A DNA stretch of 64,000 bases from contig NZ_QYYG01000006.1 of NCBI RefSeq assembly GCF_003591175.1, forward strand, positions 186,001 through 250,000, read 5' to 3'. Below the pieces are notes generated by a model. It saw nothing but the letters and a program-made list of their open reading frames with translations, made no database searches and was not told where the DNA came from. Position numbers and translations under genes: made by a program. The DNA comes from Serratia inhibens (GTDB lineage: Bacteria; Pseudomonadota; Gammaproteobacteria; Enterobacterales; Enterobacteriaceae). Positions 54,323 to 63,179 of this stretch are shown here, in pieces (the stretch's first letter is position 1; each line of letters starts with the position of its first letter).

Positions 54323-54358
54323 CATCGCCGTAGTATTTCCCTGAAAAGACTCTTTTTT

Positions 54359-54381
54359 CCCGCCTCTCCGGAAGAGGCGGG
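54359..54381 (+). other. Hairpin between the Rrf2 gene and the FAD oxidoreductase gene
   Basis: CCCGCCTCT and AGAGGCGGG form a perfect 9-bp stem with loop CCGGA. No T-run follows on the plus strand, so it may be a processing or attenuation structure rather than a terminator. Confidence 0.45.
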
Positions 54382-54486
54382 GGCCCTTCTGCGCCCTGTT
54401 GACGGGCGGCGGAGCGGCGCCGTTCGTCCGGAAAATGTCACGGGCAGCCTGAAGGCCCGGTTATCTATCTTTGAAGGAGTAAACCA

Positions 54487-55695
54487 ATGACGCAGAAAAT
54501 AGTGATCGCCGGTTCGGGTTTTGCCGGGTTTTGGGCTGCCGTTTCCGCCATGCGTGCCATCGCGCTTGCCGGTAAAACCGGGGCGATCGAGGTGACGATG
54601 GTATCGCCGACGCCAAATGTCACCATACGGCCACGTCTCTATGAGGCGGTGCTGGAAAACATGAACCCGGACATTTCCTCCCAGCTTGCCGCCGTCGGCG
54701 TGCATCATCTGGCGGGTCTGGTTGAGCAGGTTGATACTGCGAGTCAATCGCTGGTGGTTCAACAGGCAGACGGGCAAAAAATCACCCTGGGTTATGACCG
54801 CTTTGTACTGGCGACCGGCAGCCGGCTGTTTGTTCCTGCGGTGCCGGGTTTTGCAGAATACGGTTTCAACGTGGATACGCTGGAAAGCGCGCAGCGCCTG
54901 GATACCCATTTAAAAACGCTGACCAATAAAGCGGAAACCCCTGCGCGCAATAGTGTGGTGGTGGTCGGCGGTGGGCTGACCGGGTTGGAAAGTGCCACCG
55001 AGATGCCAATGCGGCTACGTGCCATTTTGGGCAGCCAAGCGGATATTCGCGTGGTGATTGTTGATACCGCGCCAGAGGTCGGTGCCGGAATGGGCACCGA
55101 GCCTGCCGCAGTGATCCAGCAGGCGCTGGCCGAATGCGGCGTCGAGTCGCGGGCCGGGGTGCGCGTCACTGCGATAGATGCGGACGGCGTGACGTTGTCG
55201 AGCGGCGAACGCATCGCGGCCAATACGGTGATACTGGCTGCGGGCATGCGTGCACACCCGCTCACTGCGCAGATCCCCGGCGAACGCGACGGCAGCGGGA
55301 GGGTGATCGGCGATGCGTTCCTGCGAGCACCGGCGGCGGCGGGCGTCTTTGTTACCGGGGATACGGTGAAGGCAGCGACCGACGATTGCGGCAACTACAA
55401 CCTGATGTCCTGCCAGCATGCCATGAGCCTCGGCCGCGTTGCCGGCCATAACGCGGCGGCGGAACTGACGGGGCTGCCGCTACACCCTTACAGCCAGCCG
55501 AAATATGTCACTTGTCTTGATCTCGGCCCTTGGGGGGCGCTCTACACCGAAGGATGGGAGCGTCAGATACGCTTTACCCGGCAGGAGGGCAAAAAGATTA
55601 AGCAGGAGATCAATACGCAGTGGATCTATCCACCGGCGCCGGACCGCGATGCGCTTTTCGCCGTTGCCAATCCGGACTTTGTGATTGTGCCCTGA
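54487..55695 (+). CDS. FAD-dependent NAD(P) oxidoreductase, NDH-2-like
   Basis: The product has 402 residues. Two Rossmann motifs are seen: IVIAGSGFAGFWAAVSAM (FAD, residues 4-21) and VVVVGGGLTGLESATEM (NAD(P)H, about 158-174). The FAD-contact motif FVLATGSRLFVP is at about 107-118 and GVFVTGDTVKAATD (about 285-298) ends the FAD site. This is the pyridine-nucleotide-disulphide oxidoreductase class II arrangement, close to NADH dehydrogenase type 2 or ferredoxin-reductase-like enzymes. There is no redox disulphide and no clear membrane anchor. GAAGGAG is 7 nt before the start. A rho-independent terminator follows. Confidence 0.85.
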   Translation: MTQKIVIAGSGFAGFWAAVSAMRAIALAGKTGAIEVTMVSPTPNVTIRPRLYEAVLENMNPDISSQLAAVGVHHLAGLVEQVDTASQSLVVQQADGQKITLGYDRFVLATGSRLFVPAVPGFAEYGFNVDTLESAQRLDTHLKTLTNKAETPARNSVVVVGGGLTGLESATEMPMRLRAILGSQADIRVVIVDTAPEVGAGMGTEPAAVIQQALAECGVESRAGVRVTAIDADGVTLSSGERIAANTVILAAGMRAHPLTAQIPGERDGSGRVIGDAFLRAPAAAGVFVTGDTVKAATDDCGNYNLMSCQHAMSLGRVAGHNAAAELTGLPLHPYSQPKYVTCLDLGPWGALYTEGWERQIRFTRQEGKKIKQEINTQWIYPPAPDRDALFAVANPDFVIVP

Positions 55696-55702
55696 ATCGC
55701 AT

Positions 55703-55730
55703 GCGGGAGCGGAGACGCTCCCGCTTTATT
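55703..55730 (+). terminator. Terminator after the FAD oxidoreductase gene
   Basis: GCGGGAGCG and CGCTCCCGC pair perfectly over 9 bp around GAGA and are followed by TTTATT, 8 nt past the stop. Confidence 0.82.
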
Positions 55731-55790
55731 GCCGGTTTCCCAAGGGTAAAAAAGCACGCAGCCAAATCCCGGTTTTTATCCTCGGCACTG

Positions 55791-55997
55791 TTATCGCTCC
55801 AGCCACTCGATCGCCAACTCGCGCGCTTCATCCAGGCCGACATCCCGGCCTTCGCGGGTAATCGCCGTTTTGAGTTCATTAATCACGTCCGTTTTTTGCG
55901 TTTCACGCTCTTCATTGGCCAATGCCAGGAACGCATCGCCTACCACCGTGCAGATGCCGATGTATAAGGCTTTTGAATCCTCGAAACCACTGCTCAT
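55791..55997 (-). CDS. Small acidic protein of unknown function
   Basis: The product has 68 residues (MSSGFEDSKALYIGICTVVG, DAFLALANEERETQKTDVIN and a C-terminal LDEARELAIEWLER). It is acidic and mostly helical, without signal or membrane segment. GAGGAAAC lies 7 nt before the ATG, which supports translation. I do not recognise the family with confidence; it resembles short conserved enterobacterial unknowns (DUF2767-like in general look). It is transcribed alone or after the Lrp-family gene 29 nt upstream. Confidence 0.65.
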   Translation of the reverse strand: MSSGFEDSKALYIGICTVVGDAFLALANEERETQKTDVINELKTAITREGRDVGLDEARELAIEWLER

Positions 55998-56026
55998 CAC
56001 TGTTTCCTCTTGGGTTTGATTTGAAT

Positions 56027-56482
56027 CTACAACGGCAGAAAAGGCCGGTCTTGCACCACGCTTTTCATGACCAGAGTGGAGGTAAGGCGCTGTACGCCGG
56101 GCAGGGCGGAAAGCCGTTCGTCGTAAAGCCGCTGAAAAGCCGGCAGATCGCGGGCAATAACGTGCAGCAGATAGTCGGGGTCGCCGAACAGCCGCTGCGC
56201 CTGGATAACCTGGGGAATGTCCAGCATGGCATTCTCGAAGGCCTCAACGGCCTGGCGATCGCCTTCCCGCATTGTGACAAACACCAACGCAGAAAAGTTA
56301 AAGCCAAGGCAGCCGGGATCGAGATGCGCGCGGTAGCCCCTGATCACCCCGGATTGTTCCAGAGCGCGCACCCGGCGATGGCAGGGGGAAACGCTGAGCC
56401 CGATCCGGTCAGCCAATTCGGTAACGGAAAGACGCCCATCGAACTGGAGTTCAGCAAGGATTTTGCGGTCGATCTTGTCCAT
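56027..56482 (-). CDS. Lrp/AsnC-family transcriptional regulator
   Basis: The product has 151 residues. An N-terminal helix-turn-helix (MDKIDRKILAELQFDGRLSV, TELADRIGLSVSPCHRRVRA) and a C-terminal RAM domain ([40 protein letters not shown]) are complete. It is an amino-acid-responsive regulator of the family. Its closest gene, a LysE-type exporter, is divergent 208 bp away, so it probably controls amino-acid export. Confidence 0.9.
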   Translation of the reverse strand: MDKIDRKILAELQFDGRLSVTELADRIGLSVSPCHRRVRALEQSGVIRGYRAHLDPGCLGFNFSALVFVTMREGDRQAVEAFENAMLDIPQVIQAQRLFGDPDYLLHVIARDLPAFQRLYDERLSALPGVQRLTSTLVMKSVVQDRPFLPL

Positions 56483-56690
56483 TTGGAATAATTTCCCTCA
56501 ATCTGCAATTTATACGCAAATAATTGAAACCACATTCTAACAACTTGGGGATATTCTTTTCAATAATTGAACAATTTTGGACATTCCTGGCTTTTGGAGC
56601 CTGAAAGGCGTGTCCTGCGGAGGAAAGTGAAGTGATCAAACGGATAAGCCCACCCACCGCGCTACGGTGGCCGCAAAAGGCGTTGCGGAC

Positions 56691-57308
56691 ATGACGCCGG
56701 CTATTTTTGCCGCCTTCTGGGCGGTATCCATGCTGTTTGTCATTACGCCGGGGCTGGACTGGGCGTACATCATATCGGCAGGCATACGCGGACGAGTGGT
56801 AGTGCCTGCGGTGACGGGCTTGCTGTTGGGGCATCTGATGGCGATAGCGATCGTGGCGGCCGGCGTGGGCGCGCTGGTAGCGGGCAATCCGCTGGCCCTC
56901 ACGGCGTTGACCCTGATTGGCGCGGCTTATCTGTTATGGATCGGTTTCAACATGCTGCTTCATCCCCCCGCGCCGAGCGCGGGTGAAGGGCAGTCGTCCG
57001 GCTCCTGGCTGCGTTGGGCCGGTAAAGGGATTTGCATCAGCGGCCTCAACCCCAAGGTTTTCCTGTTGTTTTTGGCGCTGTTGCCGCAGTTCACCGATGC
57101 CAATGCCGCCTGGTCGATCCCGATGCAGATCCTCGCGTTGGGTCTGTTGCATCTGGTGAGTTGCGGGCTGATTTACCTGCTGGTGGGATGGGGATCGCAG
57201 TCCATTTTGCAGACGCGTCCGCAGGCCGCCCGTGTCGTCAGCCGCATTTCCGGCGCTGCCATGCTGTTTATTGCCATCGGTTTGCTCGCCGGGCAGGCAT
57301 TCAAATAA
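56691..57308 (+). CDS. LysE/RhtB-family amino-acid exporter
   Basis: The product has 205 residues with six membrane segments. The LysE hallmark in the first segment is FVITPGLDWAYIISAGIRG (the P-G-x-D/N region) and in the fourth GICISGLNPKVFLLFLALLPQF (pieces SGLNPKVFLLF and LALLPQF). The family exports amino acids or homoserine/threonine. The start is the ATG with AAAGG 10 nt upstream; a GTG 24 nt earlier is possible. It is paired divergently with the Lrp-type regulator. Confidence 0.85.
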   Translation: MTPAIFAAFWAVSMLFVITPGLDWAYIISAGIRGRVVVPAVTGLLLGHLMAIAIVAAGVGALVAGNPLALTALTLIGAAYLLWIGFNMLLHPPAPSAGEGQSSGSWLRWAGKGICISGLNPKVFLLFLALLPQFTDANAAWSIPMQILALGLLHLVSCGLIYLLVGWGSQSILQTRPQAARVVSRISGAAMLFIAIGLLAGQAFK

Positions 57309-57310
57309 AA

Positions 57311-57335
57311 AAGGGGGAATGTGACTTCCCCCCTT
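57311..57335. terminator. Terminator between the LysE-type gene and ydeP
   Basis: AAGGGGGAA and TTCCCCCCTT pair over 9 bp around a six-base loop with A-tracts before and C/T after, between convergent genes. It can serve both directions, most clearly the minus strand, where the stem is followed by TTTTTTATT. Confidence 0.75.
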
Positions 57336-57371
57336 CAATGCAGACTTATTAACGACGAGTCTAATAAGCCG

Positions 57372-59660
57372 TTAGCTGGCCGTGGCGTGAGTTACGCGAA
57401 CCGGCACCGATTTATAAGACGGGGTACCGCTTTCCTTGTCGATATAATCCAGCGGAACCAGAACGTTCGCCTCAGGATAGTAGGCGCCGACGGAACCTGG
57501 GGCGATGTTGTAGGAGATCACCGTGATATTTTCCAGCCGCAGTTTGCGCCCGGCCACCACGGTTTCGATATCCACCAGATCACCATGTTCCAGGCCCCGC
57601 TTCTCGAGATCGATGTCGTGCATGAACAGAACATCGCGACGGCCAAATACGCCTCTATAACGGTCGTCCATTGCGTAAATAGTGGTGTTGTACTGGTCAT
57701 GGCTGCGTAGGGTGATTAGCCGCAGCACGTCGTCGCCCTGAACCTCGGCGTCTTCTTCTACGCCGCTGAACACCGAGAACATGGCTTTGCCGGTTGGCGT
57801 CGGCCAGATGCGCTCGGTTGGCGGCAGCGGCATGCGGAACCCACCGGGCTGTGCGATACGCTCATTGTATTTATCGAAACCGGGAATGGTTTTTTCAATC
57901 AAATCGCGAATGATGCTGTAATCGGCCACCAGTTCCATCCAGGGGACCTTACTGTCTTGCAGGGTTGCCTTGGCCATACCGGCGACGATCGCCGGTTCTG
58001 AAAGCAGGAACGGGGATGCCGGTTTCAGTTTGCCGGAAGAGGCGTGCACCATCGACATGGAATCCTCCACCGTGATCGACTGGCGACCGCTGTCCTGCAT
58101 ATCCAGTTCGGTACGCCCCAGGCAAGGCAGGATGTAGGTTTCCCTGGCTACCAGCAGGTGTGAGCGGTTCAGCTTGGTGCCGAGATGGACGCTTAAATCC
58201 AGCGATTTCATCGCCGGGAAGCACAGATCCGGGTCCGGCAAGGCCACGGCGAAGTTACCGCCAAGGCAGATCAGCGCTTTGGAGGTGCCTTCCACCATGG
58301 ATTGCATGCCTTTTACCGCATCATGCCCGTGCTCTTTCGGGGCGACAAAGCCGAACACGTTTTCCAGATTGGCCAGGAACTCTGGCGAAGGCTTTTCAGT
58401 GATGCCGACGGTGCGGTTGCCCTGAACGTTGGAATGGCCGCGCAGCGGGCAGATCCCGGCGCCGGGCTTGCCGATATTGCCGCGCATTAACAGCAGATCG
58501 GCAATCAAACGTACGTTTGCCGTCCCTTTATTGTGCTGGGTAATGCCCATGCCGTAAGTAATGATCGTGGCTTTGGATTTCGCATAGGCCAGCGCAACCT
58601 GCTCCAGATCTTCCTGAGTCAGGCCGCTCTCCGCTTCAATGTCTTTCCACGGGGTGGTGGCCAAATCCGTGGCGAATTGTTCGAAACCCTGGGTGTGTTC
58701 GGCAATGAAATCACGATCGATAACGTTGCTGCCAGCTCCCTGTGCGGCGTCATATTCCAACAGCGCCTTGGCGATCCCTTTCAATGCGGCGGCATCGCCG
58801 CCGGCTTTAACCTGATAGTAGGTTGAAGCGATATTGGTGGAGCTGTAGGTCGCCATCTCGATAACGTTTTGCGGATCGGCAAAGCGCTCGAGCGCGCGTT
58901 CACGCAGCGGGTTGAAGACGATAATCGGTATCTGGCGTCGCGCCAGTTCGTGCAGGGTCCCCATCATGCGCGGGTGATTGGTGCCCGGGTTATGGCCAAT
59001 GGAAATCACCAGTTCGGTATTGTCGAAGTCGTCCAATGACACCGTGCCCTTACCGATACCTATGGATTGCGGCAAGCCAACGCTGGTCGGTTCGTGACAC
59101 ATGTTGGAGCAATCCGGGAAGTTGTTGGTACCGAATTCACGGGCAAACAGTTGGAACAGGTAGGCTGCTTCATTGGAAGCGCGGCCGGAGGTATAGAATT
59201 CAACCTGATCCGGCGACTGCATGCCGCGCAATAGCTCGCCGATGCGCTTGAAGGCATCCTCCCATTCGACCGGGCGCAGCGTATCGCTGGCGCTGTCGTA
59301 AACCAGCGGATGCGTCAGACGGCCGTAGCCTTCCAGCTCAAAATCCGTTTTTTCCAGCAGGGAGGTCACGGTATTGGCCGCCAGAAACTCCGGCGTTACC
59401 CGCTTGCTGGTGGCTTCCCAGGTGACCGCCTTGGCGCCGTTTTCGCAGAACTGGAAGGTCGAGTGGTGTTCCTTGTCAGGCCAGGCGCACCCAGGGCAGT
59501 CGAAGCCGTCCGGTTGGTTGGTCCGCATCAGCGTGACCGGCGCTTCGAAGGTTTCCATTTGTGTTTTCACGGCGATAGCCGTCGCTTTCAAGGCGCCCCA
59601 GCCACCTGCCGGTCCATCATAGGGCCGAATTCCGGGAACGGCGCGTTTCTTCTTAATCAT
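57372..59660 (-). CDS. ydeP: FdhF/YdeP-family molybdopterin oxidoreductase
   Basis: The product has 762 residues (E. coli YdeP 759). Features are DGFDCPGCAWPDKEHHS (51-67, the residual N-terminal Cys motif), CSNMCHEPTSVGLPQSIGIG, SIGHNPGTNHPRMMGTLHEL for MGD binding, and a C-terminal MGD-binding domain (VLRLITLRSHDQYNTTIYAM) with PEANVLVPL. It lacks the selenocysteine/cysteine of FdhF at the usual place. E. coli YdeP supports acid resistance under EvgA; its substrate is not known. GGAG is 6 nt before the start. Confidence 0.9.
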   Translation of the reverse strand: MIKKKRAVPGIRPYDGPAGGWGALKATAIAVKTQMETFEAPVTLMRTNQPDGFDCPGCAWPDKEHHSTFQFCENGAKAVTWEATSKRVTPEFLAANTVTSLLEKTDFELEGYGRLTHPLVYDSASDTLRPVEWEDAFKRIGELLRGMQSPDQVEFYTSGRASNEAAYLFQLFAREFGTNNFPDCSNMCHEPTSVGLPQSIGIGKGTVSLDDFDNTELVISIGHNPGTNHPRMMGTLHELARRQIPIIVFNPLRERALERFADPQNVIEMATYSSTNIASTYYQVKAGGDAAALKGIAKALLEYDAAQGAGSNVIDRDFIAEHTQGFEQFATDLATTPWKDIEAESGLTQEDLEQVALAYAKSKATIITYGMGITQHNKGTANVRLIADLLLMRGNIGKPGAGICPLRGHSNVQGNRTVGITEKPSPEFLANLENVFGFVAPKEHGHDAVKGMQSMVEGTSKALICLGGNFAVALPDPDLCFPAMKSLDLSVHLGTKLNRSHLLVARETYILPCLGRTELDMQDSGRQSITVEDSMSMVHASSGKLKPASPFLLSEPAIVAGMAKATLQDSKVPWMELVADYSIIRDLIEKTIPGFDKYNERIAQPGGFRMPLPPTERIWPTPTGKAMFSVFSGVEEDAEVQGDDVLRLITLRSHDQYNTTIYAMDDRYRGVFGRRDVLFMHDIDLEKRGLEHGDLVDIETVVAGRKLRLENITVISYNIAPGSVGAYYPEANVLVPLDYIDKESGTPSYKSVPVRVTHATAS

Positions 59661-60176
59661 ATGAACTCCTACCGCCCCTGAGTGGGCGATATCTCGTTGA
59701 GACAGGTCTATTCGGTATTCCCCTCGGGAGGTGGGATAACCGACAACTATTCCAGGTGTTCCACCAGATAATTTGCAATATCGAGGGTGATATCCTGAGC
59801 CGCCGCCGAGCGCGTTAAATGCTCAAACCGGATATTCACGATTACACGAATCATTTGGCATCACTGTCACACGGCCCGATGCCGGACGGACATGACAAAT
59901 ATCACATAAAATAGGCATGGTGAATTAACTCCTATCAAGTTAAAGCGATTTAACTTCAATAAAACAGGCGTTTTAGAAATGTCTGTTATTTAATGTTTTC
60001 GGATTAAATAATGGTGTTAACGAATTTAATGCCGGCTCCTTATTGGTGGTGGTGAGTTAAAGCATTGTTGTCGCAATGCCGGTTGACGAAATGAAGTGCA
60101 TTCAGCATTTTTCAGTAAAATGCTGGATGCGTTACTCTTTAATTATCCTTGAATGATGTTTTCGCCAGTCGTTACG
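59661..60176. other. Intergenic region between ydeP and the Dyp peroxidase gene
   Basis: Mostly AT-rich from 59880 on. A 35-codon minus-strand frame (59747-59854, MIRVIVNIRFEHLTRSAAAQ then DITLDIANYLVEHLE) has a sensible amino-acid pattern but no clear ribosome site; it is given as a finding only. A stem 60098-60111 with 60117-60130 (GCATTCAGCATTTT, one wobble pair) lies 47 nt past the peroxidase stop on the minus strand and may end its transcript, although no T-run follows. Confidence 0.4.
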
Positions 60177-61142
60177 TCAATGACCATTGGGCGGCACACT
60201 GCGCGTCGACAACTCTTCTAATAATGTCAGTGATGGAATAAAGAATAAACCGCCGGTAACGGCATGGCTGAAGTCGAGCAAACGATCATAATTACCCGGT
60301 GGAAGGCCAATAATCATGTTTTCAAGCATTTGTTCTATCGGCGCCGGGGACCGGGCATAGCCGATAAAGTAGGTACCGAATTCGCCCATGCCGGGTCTGC
60401 CAAACGGCATGTTATCGCGCAGGATCTTTACTTCGTTACCGTTCTCATCTTCCAGTGTGGTGAGTGAGCTGTGGGATGAGGAAGGTTTTACGTCGGCATC
60501 CAGCTCAATATTGGATTGTTTATGGCGGCCGATAATTCCCTCTTGCTGTTCAACGGTCAGCGCATTCCAGCCTTTCATATCATGCAGATACTTCTGCACC
60601 AATGCGTAACTGCCGCCGGCAAAGGTACGGTCTTCCTCACCCACCACGGTGAAGTCGATGGCTCCGCGGCCTTCAGGGTTTTCGGTGCCGTCGACAAAGC
60701 CGATCATGGCGCGTTGATCGAAATAACGGAAACCCTGGACTTCATCCACGACGGTGACGGCATCGCCGAGCTTGTTCAGCAACTGGGTGGCCAGCTCAAA
60801 ACACAGATCCATCTCTTCGGCACGAATATGTAAAAGGATGTCACCGGGCGTAGCGATGGCCACGCGGCCACCGGATCCTATTTCACGAAAAGGATGCAAT
60901 TGCGCCGGGCGCGGAAGGCCGAAAAGCGTATTCCAGGCAGTGGAACCGAATCCGCAGACGCATGACAGCCGCCCATCTGGCGCTCTTTTTGCTACCGAAC
61001 GCACTACTGCCGCCACGTCGGCACACCAGTTGCGTACGGTGGCGTGGTGTTCCGGCGTATTTGTTATTGTCGCGACAATGAAGATGGCACTGCGCGTAAC
61101 AGGGCTAAAAACTGCCTGTGAATCATCATAATACGTGCTCAT
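60177..61142 (-). CDS. Dyp-type haem peroxidase
   Basis: The product has 321 residues. Motif GFVDGTENPEGRGAIDF (148-164) contains the Dyp Gly-x-x-Asp-Gly distal site. The proximal haem histidine lies in VIGRHKQSNIELDADVKPSS (about 205-220; GRHK), followed by SHSSLTTLEDE. The C-terminal TGGLFFIPSLTLLEEL is typical of YfeX-like Dyp type B enzymes. It should oxidise dyes or porphyrins with H2O2. No Tat signal is present, so it is cytoplasmic or encapsulated, but no encapsulin gene is nearby. Confidence 0.88.
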   Translation of the reverse strand: MSTYYDDSQAVFSPVTRSAIFIVATITNTPEHHATVRNWCADVAAVVRSVAKRAPDGRLSCVCGFGSTAWNTLFGLPRPAQLHPFREIGSGGRVAIATPGDILLHIRAEEMDLCFELATQLLNKLGDAVTVVDEVQGFRYFDQRAMIGFVDGTENPEGRGAIDFTVVGEEDRTFAGGSYALVQKYLHDMKGWNALTVEQQEGIIGRHKQSNIELDADVKPSSSHSSLTTLEDENGNEVKILRDNMPFGRPGMGEFGTYFIGYARSPAPIEQMLENMIIGLPPGNYDRLLDFSHAVTGGLFFIPSLTLLEELSTRSVPPNGH

Positions 61143-61768
61143 AAGTCGTCTACCATCCAGTAAAGGTTAAATATGATATTTAAAAAGCAACAATAACTGA
61201 TGTAAAACGCATTAAATATAGAGCTACCTTTTTTACTTTGCGTTGTCAATGTTGATACAACCTTTCTAAATAGCATATCAAAACTTAACAAGGTGCGTGA
61301 TAGATTGTATCTATTGCGCAATAAAATTAACCAATTTGACGAAATGTTATTGGCAGGTAAAATTACTTCACAAGGCGGAGGAGACTGAGAAAAACCAACT
61401 GATTATTCGCTGGAAAAAGGGCGGCGGTAAGTTGAGAAGATATGCCGTTAAAACTTAAAACAAAATCATCTGTATCGGTTAAAGCGTATCGAGGATAATT
61501 AATTTTCCTGATTATGCCCATGTTTGTGCCCATAAACCAATGCTTGGGGCACCCGCAGGCCTGTTTCGATAAAAACACGGCCAGGAAAAGAAAGCTAAAA
61601 ATTACCGGGATAAAAAAACAAAGTACGGTATGAGGTTTTCCTCATTTTTTGCGTGGCTCATGTAAAGGGTTTGGCCCGCTTTTTAATGGATGACGGGCAG
61701 TGACCTGGAATAGCAATATAACTCATGGTTTATAAACTTATCAAAATGGTGATACACAGGGGTGAACA
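61143..61768. other. AT-rich intergenic region before the cytochrome bd genes
   Basis: This 626-bp stretch is distinctly AT-rich and carries the divergent promoters of the peroxidase and oxidase genes. I found no clear FNR or ArcA consensus by eye. A 71-codon minus-strand frame (61363-61578) has no support from ribosome site or composition. Confidence 0.4.
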
Positions 61769-63178
61769 ATGTTGGGATTAGATGCCTTCCATTTAGCGAG
61801 GATACAGTTTGCCTTTACTGTCTCTTTCCATATTATTTTTCCGGCTATTACCATCGGGCTCGCGAGTTTTCTGGCTGTGCTGGAAGGTTTGTGGCTGAAA
61901 ACACGTAATGACACCTACCGTGAGCTTTATCATTTTTGGTCGAAGATATTTGCGGTCAATTTTGGAATGGGGGTAGTGTCAGGTCTGGTAATGGCTTACC
62001 AGTTTGGCACCAACTGGAGCGGTTTTTCGCAGTTCGCCGGTAGCATTACCGGGCCGTTATTGACCTATGAAGTGCTTACCGCTTTCTTCCTGGAAGCCGG
62101 TTTCCTCGGGGTTATGCTGTTTGGCTGGAACCGGGTAGGGCGTGGGCTGCATTTCTTCGCAACCTGCATGGTCGCGCTGGGTACGCTCATCTCGACCTTT
62201 TGGATCCTGGCCTCGAACAGCTGGATGCACACGCCGCAAGGCTATGCGATCGAAAACGGCATTGTGGTCCCGGTCGACTGGCTGAAAATTGTCTTTAACC
62301 CGTCATTCCCCTACCGTTTATTGCACATGTCTACCGCCGCTTTCCTGGCCAGCGCCTTCTTTGTCGGGGCATCGGCTGCGTGGCACCTGCTGCGGGGCAA
62401 TGATTCGCCGGCGGTGCGCAAAATGTTCTCCATGGCGCTCTGGATGGCGCTGTTTGTCGCCCCGATTCAAGCGGTTATCGGTGACGCTCATGGCTTGAAT
62501 ACCCTGGAGTATCAACCGGCGAAAATTGCCGCCATTGAAGGCCATTGGGAAAACAGGCCGGGTGAAGCCACGCCGCTGGTGCTGATCGGTGTGCCGGATA
62601 TGGAACAGGAAAAAACCCGCTACAAGCTGGAAATCCCTTATCTGGGCAGCCTGATCCTGACGCACAGTCTCGACAAGCAGGTACCGGCGTTGAAAAGCTT
62701 TCCTAAGGAAGATCGCCCGAATTCCACCATCATCTTTTGGTCGTTCCGCGTGATGGCCGGTTTGGGCATGCTGATGATTCTGCTTGGCGTTGTCAGCGCA
62801 TGGCTGCGTTGGAGAGGCCGTTTGTATCAGTCGCGTCCTTTTTTGTGGTTCGCGTTGCTAATGGGGCCTTCAGGCCTGATTGCGCTGTTGGCCGGGTGGT
62901 TCACCACTGAAATTGGCCGTCAACCCTGGGTGGTCTATGGGGTGCAACGGACCCGCGACGCCGTTTCCGCGCACGGTGATATGCATATGACCTTCAGCCT
63001 GCTGGCCTTTATCGCGGTGTATTGCTCGGTGTTCGGCGTTGGCTATATGTACTTGATGCGTCTGATCAAGAAAGGCCCGGGGAGCGACGATACGCATGGC
63101 GCCGTTGTCGACGGCACGCCGGCTCGTCCGCTGTCTGCGGTTCAGGATCCTTTGAACAAGCCGGAAGGGAGAAACTAA
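61769..63178 (+). CDS. cioA: Cytochrome bd-type quinol oxidase subunit I, CioA-like (short Q-loop)
   Basis: The product has 469 residues (E. coli CydA about 522). It begins LDAFHLARIQFAFTVSFHII with the haem b595 histidine. GHGMGV-type replaced by NFGMGVVSGLVMAYQFGTNW is present, and the haem b558 ligands lie in helices near HMSTAAFLASAFF and MALWMALFVAPIQ. The quinol loop between residues 255 and 320 is short, as in cyanide-insensitive CioA/type S oxidases. The haem region WFTTEIGRQPWVVYGV is conserved. It reduces O2 with electrons from quinol. GGGGTG precedes the start. Confidence 0.9.
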   Translation: MLGLDAFHLARIQFAFTVSFHIIFPAITIGLASFLAVLEGLWLKTRNDTYRELYHFWSKIFAVNFGMGVVSGLVMAYQFGTNWSGFSQFAGSITGPLLTYEVLTAFFLEAGFLGVMLFGWNRVGRGLHFFATCMVALGTLISTFWILASNSWMHTPQGYAIENGIVVPVDWLKIVFNPSFPYRLLHMSTAAFLASAFFVGASAAWHLLRGNDSPAVRKMFSMALWMALFVAPIQAVIGDAHGLNTLEYQPAKIAAIEGHWENRPGEATPLVLIGVPDMEQEKTRYKLEIPYLGSLILTHSLDKQVPALKSFPKEDRPNSTIIFWSFRVMAGLGMLMILLGVVSAWLRWRGRLYQSRPFLWFALLMGPSGLIALLAGWFTTEIGRQPWVVYGVQRTRDAVSAHGDMHMTFSLLAFIAVYCSVFGVGYMYLMRLIKKGPGSDDTHGAVVDGTPARPLSAVQDPLNKPEGRN

Positions 63179-63179
63179 C

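Noticed and set aside
61363-61578. 71-codon minus-strand frame before the cytochrome bd genes
   Set aside because: It lies in AT-rich non-coding sequence without a ribosome site or family resemblance.
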